From positions 1 through 5,484 of the forward strand of contig JAQBQC010000056.1 in assembly GCA_028287205.1 (NCBI GenBank): a DNA stretch of 5,484 nt, in the 5' to 3' direction. The notes below the pieces were generated by a model. The model worked only from the letters and a program-made list of their open reading frames with translations. It was not told the origin of the DNA and ran no database searches. The position numbers and the translations under genes are program-made. Positions 1-5,484 of this stretch are shown here, one piece after another. How positions within the stretch are numbered: the stretch's first letter is position 1; every line of letters starts with the position of its first letter. The DNA comes from Gemmatimonadota bacterium. Its GTDB lineage: Bacteria > Gemmatimonadota > Gemmatimonadetes > Gemmatimonadales > Gemmatimonadaceae.

Positions 1-1070
1 TGGAGCTCGCGCCCCGCACGCGCGTCATCCTCGATGGCGATGCGGGCGTCATGCGCACCGCACCAAGCGATGCGGAGGTGGCGTTGGTGGCGCGTCGTCG
101 CGCTGCGGATGAAGGGCGCAGAGGGCGCGAGCTCGCCGTCTCCGGTGAGCCGGCGACGACCACGGATGGCCATCGGATTCACGTCTTCGCGAACATCGGC
201 GACACGGACGAGGCCACCGGCGTGGTGCAGGCGGGCGGGGAAGGCGTAGGGCTTCTGCGCAGCGAATTCCTGTTCATGCGACGGGACAGCGCGCCCGACG
301 AGGACGAGCAGACGCGCAGCTACTCGTCGGTTGCTCGCGCGCTCGGACCGGATCGCATGCTCGTCATTCGCACGCTCGACGTCGGCGGCGACAAGCCGCT
401 ATCGTATCTGCCGATCGCGGCCGAGGCGAATCCGTTTCTGGGCGAGCGAGGCGTTCGCTTCACGCTCAATCGGCGGGAGCTGTTTCGCGGACAGATCCGC
501 GCGATTCTGCGCGCTGCTGCCAGCGGCAAGGTCGCGCTGATGTTCCCGATGATCGCGACGATGGAGGAGTGGCGCGTGTCGCGCGAGATGGTCGAGGCGG
601 AGCGCGCGGCGCTTGGGGTGCCGGCGATTCCGATCGGAATCATGGTGGAAACGCCTGCGGCGGCGATGCTGGCCGACCGATTTGCGCGCGAGGCGGATTT
701 CCTCTCTATCGGCACGAACGATCTCACTCAGTATACTCTATCGATGGATCGGTCGAACCCGCGGCTCGCGCCGCAGTTGGATGCGCTGCACCCGGCGGTA
801 CTGCGACTGATCGCGCGCACGGTGGAAGGGGCGCACGAGCATAAGCGATGGGTGAGCGTGTGTGGCGCGATGGCGGGCGATCCCGAAGCCGTGCCCGTGC
901 TCCTTGGACTCGGCGTCGATGAGCTCAGTGTCGACATACCCATCGTGCCGGCGGTGAAGGCACGCGTGCGCACGTTGTCCATGGAAGCGTGCCGGGCGAT
1001 CGGACTCGAGGCACTTAATGCTGATGATGGCGCAGAGGTGCGAGCGATCGTTGCCCGGCGCCTCGCATGA
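1..1070 (+). CDS. ptsI: PTS enzyme I (PEP-protein phosphotransferase), C-terminal part; 5' truncated by window
   Basis: Cytoplasmic enzyme that takes phosphate from phosphoenolpyruvate and passes it to HPr, the first step of the sugar phosphotransferase relay. The frame is open from base 3 (ELAPRTRVILDGDAG...), so the ATG at 51 is internal and the true start lies upstream. About 355 residues are present, compared with roughly 575 for E. coli EI, so the N-terminal domain with the phosphohistidine is missing. The PEP-binding barrel is intact. It shows GLLRSEFLFM (Arg codon 258-260), RTLDVGGDK (Arg 369-371), NPFLGERG, IMVETPAA (Glu 648-650), IGTNDLTQYTL with Asn-Asp at 717-722, MDR (Arg 750-752), and VCGAMAGD with the proton-donor Cys at 861-863. 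These match the catalytic residues known for E. coli EI. It is followed 21 bases later by ptsG, without a terminator. The C-terminal style (SMDRSNPRLA, LNADDGAEVRAIV) resembles multiphosphoryl transfer proteins, so the complete protein could be an EIIA-HPr-EI fusion. That is inference, because the N-terminus is not visible. Confidence 0.95.
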   Translation, partial: ELAPRTRVILDGDAGVMRTAPSDAEVALVARRRAADEGRRGRELAVSGEPATTTDGHRIHVFANIGDTDEATGVVQAGGEGVGLLRSEFLFMRRDSAPDEDEQTRSYSSVARALGPDRMLVIRTLDVGGDKPLSYLPIAAEANPFLGERGVRFTLNRRELFRGQIRAILRAAASGKVALMFPMIATMEEWRVSREMVEAERAALGVPAIPIGIMVETPAAAMLADRFAREADFLSIGTNDLTQYTLSMDRSNPRLAPQLDALHPAVLRLIARTVEGAHEHKRWVSVCGAMAGDPEAVPVLLGLGVDELSVDIPIVPAVKARVRTLSMEACRAIGLEALNADDGAEVRAIVARRLA

Positions 1071-1080
1071 CCCTGGACGC

Positions 1081-1085
1081 AGGAG
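1081..1085 (+). promoter_or_regulatory. Ribosome binding site of ptsG (AGGAG)
   Basis: AGGAG lies 6 bases before the ATG at 1092, within the 21-base gap after the enzyme I stop. This supports the ATG at 1092 as the start. The resulting N-terminus also aligns with that of E. coli PtsG ([16 protein letters not shown] close to residue 10). The gap holds no hairpin or promoter-like sequence, so transcription from the enzyme I gene probably continues through it. Confidence 0.8.
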
Positions 1086-1091
1086 CGTAGG

Positions 1092-2888
1092 ATGAGCGTT
1101 TGGCGCGCAACATTCGGGTGGCTGCAGAAGATCGGGAAGTCGCTCATGCTTCCCGTGTCCGTACTGCCCGCCGCCGGCATTTTGCTGGGCGTAGGTAGCG
1201 CGAAGTTCAGCGTGCTGCCGCTCGTCGTCTCGAACGTGATGGCGCAGGCGGGTGGCGCGATCTTCGGCAACCTGCCGCTCATCTTCGCGATCGGTGTCGC
1301 GCTTGGCCTCACGAGCAACGATGGCGTTGCGGCGCTGGCGGCCGTCGTCGGCTTCGCGGTGATGCTGGCGACGATGGGCGTGATGGCGCCGCTGCTGCAC
1401 TACGAGCCGGTGCCGATCATGGGGATTCCGTCCATCGAGACGGGCGTGTTCGGCGGAATTCTGATCGGGGCGGTGGCCGCGATGTTGTTCAATCGCTACT
1501 ACCGACTGCAGCTGCCCGCGTACCTCGGCTTCTTCGCGGGCAAGCGCTCCGTGCCGATCCTCACGGCGTTCGCCGCGGTGTTCGCCGGCATCATCCTGAG
1601 CGTGGTATGGCCGCCGATCGGCCACGCGATCGACGGCTTCTCGCGCTGGGCGGCCACGGCGCATCCCTCTACCGCGTTCGCGCTCTATGGCGTCGTCGAG
1701 CGTGCGCTGATTCCGTTCGGGCTGCACCACATCTGGAACGTGCCGTTCTTCTTCGAGGTGGGCACGTACACGGACCCCGCGACGGGGAAGATCATCCACG
1801 GCGAGATCTATCGCTTCACCGCCGGCGATCCGACGGCTGGCAATCTCGCGGGCGGCTACCTCTTCAAGATGTGGGGACTTCCGGCCGCCGCGCTCGCGAT
1901 CTGGCGCACCGCCAAGCCGGAGAATCGCGCGCGCATCGGCGGGATCATGATCTCCGCTGCGCTCACGTCGTTCCTCACCGGCATCACCGAGCCGATCGAG
2001 TTCGCATTCCTCTTCGTCGCGCCCGCGCTGTACGCGATTCACGCGCTGCTCGCGGGCGCTGCATACTGGGTGGCCATCGAGCTCGGCATCCATCACAGCA
2101 CGACGTTCTCGCACGGGCTCATCGACTTCATCGTGCTGTTTCCGCACTCGAGGCGCGGATGGTGGCTCCTCTGGCTCGGGCCACTGTGGGCCGTGATGTA
2201 CTACACGATCTTCCGCACGCTCATTCTCAAGTGGAACCTCAAGACGCCAGGGCGCGAGTCGGACGACGTCACCGGCAGCATCGATCGTGCGGGCGCCGAC
2301 CAGAGCGCGGGCGACTCGATGGCGGCGCGACTGGTCGCGGCGTTCGGCGGGGCCTCGAACATCCGCAGCCTCGATGCGTGCATCACGCGGCTTCGCGTGG
2401 AGCTCGTGGACAATGGGCGCGCGAGTCCCGACACGTTGCGGGCGCTCGGCGCCACGGGCGTGATGACGGTGGGTGGAGGAATGCAGGCGATCTTCGGTAC
2501 GCGGTCGGAGAATCTGAAAACGGACATGGACGAGTACATGCGCGCTGCAGGCACCGTCGTCGCTGCGCCGGCAGTCGCCGCTCCGCGTGCATCGAGCGTG
2601 GCTCCCGCGCGCGTGACGCCCGAGCTCCGCGCGCGCGCCGGCGCGATCAGGGCAGCGCTCGGCGGCGCAGACAACATCATTCGTGCGGAGGAGATCGCGC
2701 TCACGCGGATACGCGTCGAGCTTCGCGATGCAGCGCGCGTGAACGAGGCTGCGCTCACGAAGGCTGGAGTGCTGGGCGTGTGGCGCCTGACGGACAGCGT
2801 GGTGCATCTCATCGTGGGCGAGGACGCCTCGGCGCTCGCCGCAGCGCTCGAGGAGTCGCGCGGCGAGACCGCGATGTCGCCAGCCTGA
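1092..2888 (+). CDS. ptsG: Glucose-specific PTS permease IICB with an extra IIB-like domain
   Basis: Inner-membrane permease that imports glucose and phosphorylates it to glucose 6-phosphate. It has 598 residues; E. coli PtsG has about 477. Residues 1-390 form the IIC membrane domain, very close to PtsG throughout: [81 protein letters not shown] (Glu300 and Glu303) and [11 protein letters not shown]. The linker LKTPGRE is at 383-389. The [10 protein letters not shown] form argues for glucose rather than N-acetylglucosamine (NagE has a different sequence there). Residues about 408-484 are a normal IIB domain with [10 protein letters not shown]; Cys430 is the expected phosphorylated residue, and QAIFGT follows. 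An Ala/Pro-rich linker (485-507) leads to a second IIB-like domain (508-588) without the cysteine. There is no IIA domain, so EIIA-Glc must come from another protein. Preceded by enzyme I and overlapping the next gene by one base, so probably one operon. Substrate is inferred from sequence similarity only. Confidence 0.95.
   Translation: MSVWRATFGWLQKIGKSLMLPVSVLPAAGILLGVGSAKFSVLPLVVSNVMAQAGGAIFGNLPLIFAIGVALGLTSNDGVAALAAVVGFAVMLATMGVMAPLLHYEPVPIMGIPSIETGVFGGILIGAVAAMLFNRYYRLQLPAYLGFFAGKRSVPILTAFAAVFAGIILSVVWPPIGHAIDGFSRWAATAHPSTAFALYGVVERALIPFGLHHIWNVPFFFEVGTYTDPATGKIIHGEIYRFTAGDPTAGNLAGGYLFKMWGLPAAALAIWRTAKPENRARIGGIMISAALTSFLTGITEPIEFAFLFVAPALYAIHALLAGAAYWVAIELGIHHSTTFSHGLIDFIVLFPHSRRGWWLLWLGPLWAVMYYTIFRTLILKWNLKTPGRESDDVTGSIDRAGADQSAGDSMAARLVAAFGGASNIRSLDACITRLRVELVDNGRASPDTLRALGATGVMTVGGGMQAIFGTRSENLKTDMDEYMRAAGTVVAAPAVAAPRASSVAPARVTPELRARAGAIRAALGGADNIIRAEEIALTRIRVELRDAARVNEAALTKAGVLGVWRLTDSVVHLIVGEDASALAAALEESRGETAMSPA
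2613..2855 (+). other. Degenerate second EIIB-like domain of PtsG (phosphocysteine missing)
   Basis: Residues 508-588 of the permease repeat the IIB pattern. AALGGADNI matches AAFGGASNI of the first domain, LTRIRVEL matches [16 protein letters not shown] matches GATGVMTV, and HLIVG matches QAIFG. The position of the active cysteine (Cys430 in domain one, ACITR) reads IALTR, with Ala536 at codon 2697-2699. The copy therefore cannot carry phosphate on cysteine, although its fold signature is preserved. It could be a regulatory or docking domain, or a decaying duplicate. The pattern match is direct; the role is unknown. Confidence 0.8.
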
Positions 2889-2890
2889 TG
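2886..2890 (+). promoter_or_regulatory. Stop/start overlap TGATG between ptsG and the exported glycosidase-like gene
   Basis: The ptsG stop TGA (2886-2888) shares its last A with the ATG (2888-2890) of the next gene. No strong Shine-Dalgarno sequence is visible in the 15 bases before this ATG. This arrangement is typical of termination-reinitiation, so the downstream protein is probably made by ribosomes finishing PtsG. The start is supported by the signal peptide that follows directly. Confidence 0.75.
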
Positions 2891-2989
2891 CCCCCGGGAG
2901 CATCACGACGTCGTACAGCCTGCATCGTCGCGTCCGCGTTGTTCGCCATGTTGCTCGCCACGTTGCTCGCCATGGTAGCCGCACAGGCG
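2888..2989 (+). other. Signal peptide of the glycosidase-like protein
   Basis: The first 34 residues have a positively charged n-region with three arginines (7-9), a hydrophobic core (about 11-31) and an A-x-A site (Ala32-Gln33-Ala34) suited to signal peptidase I. There is no lipobox cysteine near the cleavage point (Cys12 is too early), so a soluble or periplasmic/secreted protein is more likely than a lipoprotein. Starting at the later in-frame ATGs (2948, 2972) would remove the charged region, which favours the ATG at 2888. Confidence 0.8.
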
Positions 2990-5484
2990 CAGGTCGCGCG
3001 CGCTCGCCCGTTCATCGTCACCGACAGCTCGGTGCAGCAGGGACGCTTCGAGGCCGTTGCACTTTCGCGAGACACGATCGTCTCGAGCTATCCGCGCGCG
3101 GCGCGCGAGGTGCGCTTCCGCTTCAGCATCAACGGCGCGGAGAACGAGTTTCCGGCCGGCACCGAGCACACGATCTACCTGCGTCCCCACGACGGCCGGC
3201 TCGTCACGCGCATCTATCGCTTCGGCGACGAGACCGAGCCGGCGCCGCCTACGCCCGAGGAGTCGGCATCGAGCGAGGACGGCGTCGCGCGCGTCACCTT
3301 TCGCGTGGACCTGCGCCATGTGTTGCGCGCGCTGCAGACGCAGGGGTTCTTCGATCCTTCCCTCGGCGTGCGCATCAATCGCGGCGAGCTCGCGCACGTG
3401 TACGTGCTCGGCGATCCCGAGCCGCTCACGTGGGAGTATGCGGCGCTGCGCCCGGGCTCTCCCCTCGAGCTGCGCGACGCGGATGGAGATGGCATCTACG
3501 AGGGCACCGTGCCGATTGCGACGGCGTACACGCGCCCGCGCACGCCGGATGGGCGCGCGTTATGGGCGCGCACGCTCGACGTGTCCGCCTATCCCGAGCT
3601 TTCGTCCTCACAGCGAATGCAGGACGCGCTCTACCGGCTGTCGCTGGAGGAGCTGCGCCAGCTCGTGCGCGAGGACGGCGCGCTCTCTGCCGGCGCGAAG
3701 TGGCCGGGCGTGTGGACGCGCGACGTATCGCTGAGCACGATCCTGTCGCTGGCGATCGTCGCGCCGGATGCGGCGAAGCGCAGCCTTCTCGCGAAGGTCG
3801 ACTCTGCCGGGCGCATCATCCAGGACACGGGCACCGGCGGCTCGTGGCCCGTGTCCACCGACCGCATGGTGTGGTCGCTCGCCGCGTGGGAGATCTTCGC
3901 GATGACGGGCGATCGCGAGTGGCTGCGCCACGCCTACGACATCACGCGGCGCTCGGCGGAGGCGGACCTGCACGCCGTTCGCGACCCGCAGACGGGACTG
4001 TTCGACGGCGAATCGTCGTTCATGGATTGGCGCGAGCAGAGTTATCCGCGCTGGATGCAGCCGGCCGACATCTACCGTTCGCAGAATCTCGGAACGAACG
4101 CCGTGCACTTCGCCGCCTATCGTGTGCTCGCGAAGATGTCTCGCGCGCTCGGCGAGCCCGACCCTCGGTGGGATCGCGTTGCCGATAGTCTTCGGGCCGG
4201 AATGTCAGCGCATCTCTGGCAGGGCAACCGCGGATGGTACGGGCAGTACCGCTACGGCCGCGCTAATCTCTCGCTCTCCCCGCGCGCGGACGGGTTGGGT
4301 GAAGCGCTCGCCGCGATCTTCGGAGTCGCATCGCCCGCGCAGCGCGCGGCCCTCGTGCGCAGCGCACCGGTCGTCGCCTTCGGCACGCCGACGTTCTGGC
4401 CGTACACACCCGGCGAGCGCTTCTATCACAACGCGACCATCTGGCCCTTCGTCACCTCCTACTGGTCGTGGGCGGCGGCTGACGGCGGGAACACGCTCGC
4501 GGTGCAGCGCGGACTCGACGAAGCGACGCGCGCCGTCGCGCTGTTCCTGACGAACAAGGAGAACATGGTGGCCGCCACCGGCCACTACGAGGGCACGGCG
4601 CTCAACTCCGATCGGCAGCTCTGGAGCGTCGCCGGCACGCTCGCCAGCACGTATCGCTTGCTGTTCGGCATGCGATTGGAATCCGACCGCCTCTCGTTTC
4701 GTCCGATGGTTCCGCCATCGTATCGCGGAGAGCGCGTGCTTCGCGGTGTGCACTACCGGCAGTCGACACTCACCATCACCGTGCACGGCTTCGGCGACTC
4801 GGTACGCTCCGTGCGACTCGACGGCGCGCGAGCGACTCGCGCGGAGATCATGGCGACTCTCGCCGGGGCGCACTCGCTCGAGCTGACGATGAATGGCCGC
4901 TGGCGCGCGGCGGTGGTGCACGAGGTGCCGAGCCGATTCGCGCCCGGTACACCGCGCGCGGAGCTGCGCGGCGACTCGCTCGTGTGGGGCGCGGTGCCGG
5001 GCGCCGTGCGGTACGTCGTCTACGAGAACGGCAGATCGCTGCGGTCAACGAAGGTACCGAGATTCAAGCTTTCTCCCTCCGCCAACCTGACGGAGCTACA
5101 GCTGTTGGCCGTCAATGCCGCAGGCGACGAGTCGTTCCTGAGCGAGCCGGTGCGGGTGATCGCGAAGACTGGCGAGGTGCTCGTGAAGCCCGATGGGGCG
5201 GGGTTGGAACGGGCGCACGCGGGCTTCACCGGCGAAGGCTATCTGCCGCTCACGCTCCAGAAGAACACCACGGCGAGCATGACGGTCCACATCGATCGCG
5301 ACGGCATCTATGCGATCGACGCACGCTACGCGAACGGCAACGGCCCCGTGAATACGGAGGACAAGGTTGCCGTGCGTACGCTGCTCGTGGACGGCGATAC
5401 CGCGGGCGTGCTCGTCATGCCACAGCGCGGCGTCGATCGGTGGACGGAGTGGGGATGGAGCAACGTGATGCGCACGCGGTTGCG
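2888..5484 (+). CDS. Exported multidomain six-hairpin glycosidase-like protein, 3' end outside window
   Basis: The frame is open for 865 codons without a stop to the window edge. Residues 1-34 are a signal peptide (RRR, hydrophobic core, AQA cleavage site), so the protein is exported. Residues about 40-235 are a beta-rich N-terminal region of unknown family ending in DADGDGIYE (197-205), a calcium-loop-like motif. Residues about 240-595 look like an (alpha/alpha)6 barrel of the six-hairpin glycosidase superfamily: WTRD (276-279), QDTGTGGSWPVSTDR (312-326), MDWREQSYP (379-387), DGLGE (468-472), YHNATIWPF (513-521) and HYEGTALNSDRQLWSVAG (566-583). Candidate catalytic acids are Asp279, Asp380, Glu383, Glu472 and Glu568; which are used cannot be decided here. 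A beta domain (598-680), a fibronectin-III-like domain (686-758, VPGAVRYVVYENG) and the start of a CBM6/35-like module (from about 778, RYANGNGPVN at 813-822) follow. It probably cleaves an external glycan; I cannot assign the GH family or substrate. Its coupling to ptsG suggests the released sugar is glucose (inference). Confidence 0.88.
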   Translation, partial: MPPGASRRRTACIVASALFAMLLATLLAMVAAQAQVARARPFIVTDSSVQQGRFEAVALSRDTIVSSYPRAAREVRFRFSINGAENEFPAGTEHTIYLRPHDGRLVTRIYRFGDETEPAPPTPEESASSEDGVARVTFRVDLRHVLRALQTQGFFDPSLGVRINRGELAHVYVLGDPEPLTWEYAALRPGSPLELRDADGDGIYEGTVPIATAYTRPRTPDGRALWARTLDVSAYPELSSSQRMQDALYRLSLEELRQLVREDGALSAGAKWPGVWTRDVSLSTILSLAIVAPDAAKRSLLAKVDSAGRIIQDTGTGGSWPVSTDRMVWSLAAWEIFAMTGDREWLRHAYDITRRSAEADLHAVRDPQTGLFDGESSFMDWREQSYPRWMQPADIYRSQNLGTNAVHFAAYRVLAKMSRALGEPDPRWDRVADSLRAGMSAHLWQGNRGWYGQYRYGRANLSLSPRADGLGEALAAIFGVASPAQRAALVRSAPVVAFGTPTFWPYTPGERFYHNATIWPFVTSYWSWAAADGGNTLAVQRGLDEATRAVALFLTNKENMVAATGHYEGTALNSDRQLWSVAGTLASTYRLLFGMRLESDRLSFRPMVPPSYRGERVLRGVHYRQSTLTITVHGFGDSVRSVRLDGARATRAEIMATLAGAHSLELTMNGRWRAAVVHEVPSRFAPGTPRAELRGDSLVWGAVPGAVRYVVYENGRSLRSTKVPRFKLSPSANLTELQLLAVNAAGDESFLSEPVRVIAKTGEVLVKPDGAGLERAHAGFTGEGYLPLTLQKNTTASMTVHIDRDGIYAIDARYANGNGPVNTEDKVAVRTLLVDGDTAGVLVMPQRGVDRWTEWGWSNVMRTRL
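2939..2974 (+). repeat. Three tandem 12-base repeats inside the signal-peptide core
   Basis: Three adjoining 12-base units, TTGTTCGCCATG, TTGCTCGCCACG and TTGCTCGCCATG, differ from one another at one or two bases. They encode LFAM-LLAT-LLAM in the hydrophobic core. Because each unit is 12 bases, gain or loss of a unit keeps the frame and changes only the core length by four residues. Confidence 0.85.

Noticed and set aside
51..1070. ATG at 51 as the start of enzyme I
   Set aside because: The same frame continues upstream to the window edge with enzyme I-like sequence (RVILDGDAG), so the ATG is an internal methionine.
1071..1091. Possible terminator or promoter between enzyme I and ptsG
   Set aside because: Only 21 bases, no inverted repeat followed by a T-run and no -10/-35 pattern; only a ribosome binding site is supported.
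738..2984. A 748-residue open frame on the minus strand, antisense to ptsG and the end of enzyme I
   Set aside because: It overlaps a clearly recognised ptsG, is dominated by Arg, Ala, His, Asp and Glu in a pattern expected from the reverse of GC-rich codons, and shows no domain or motif. It is a shadow frame.
3430..4188. Open frames on the + strand at 3057-3734, 3430-4188 and 4122-4550
   Set aside because: They are out of frame with the glycosidase-like gene, are rich in Arg/Ala/Ser/Pro and lack motifs, while the frame from 2888 carries a signal peptide and coherent domain motifs throughout.
4205..4921. Minus-strand open frames within 2903-5290, including 4205-4921 and 3608-4108
   Set aside because: All lie opposite the glycosidase-like gene and have the Arg/His/Ala/Glu-rich composition of GC-driven shadows, with no recognisable domain.

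Overview
The window is GC-rich bacterial DNA, packed with genes on the + strand and with almost no intergenic space. It holds three consecutive genes that look like one operon. The phylum cannot be read with certainty. High GC, a PEP:sugar phosphotransferase system (PTS) and a large exported carbohydrate-active protein would fit a soil or aquatic bacterium such as a Gemmatimonadota member or a proteobacterium. That is a low-confidence inference from style, not from a marker gene.

Layout: (1) positions 1-1070 encode the C-terminal ~355 residues of PTS enzyme I, either stand-alone PtsI or the last domain of a multiphosphoryl transfer protein. The 5' end lies outside the window. (2) After 21 bases containing an AGGAG ribosome binding site, 1092-2888 encode a complete 598-residue glucose-type PTS permease (PtsG, IIC-IIB order). 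It carries an extra C-terminal IIB-like domain that has lost the phosphorylatable cysteine. (3) The stop of that gene overlaps by one base the ATG of a long frame (2888 to the window end, no stop). This frame encodes an exported multidomain protein: signal peptide, N-terminal beta-rich region with a DxDxDG loop, (alpha/alpha)6 six-hairpin glycosidase-like barrel, beta domain, fibronectin-III-like domain and the start of a CBM6/35-like module. The reading frame is open for 865 codons.

Working model (inference): the exported protein releases sugar, probably glucose, from an external glycan. PtsG imports and phosphorylates it, using phosphate relayed from PEP through enzyme I, HPr and an EIIA-Glc. 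HPr and EIIA are not visible here and should be encoded upstream, as separate genes or fused to enzyme I, or elsewhere. The most unusual points are the phosphocysteine-less second IIB domain and the apparent translational coupling of a PTS permease to a secreted glycosidase-like protein of unassigned family.

No RNA genes, insertion sequences, CRISPR arrays, promoters or convincing terminators were seen. The minus strand shows only shadow frames.
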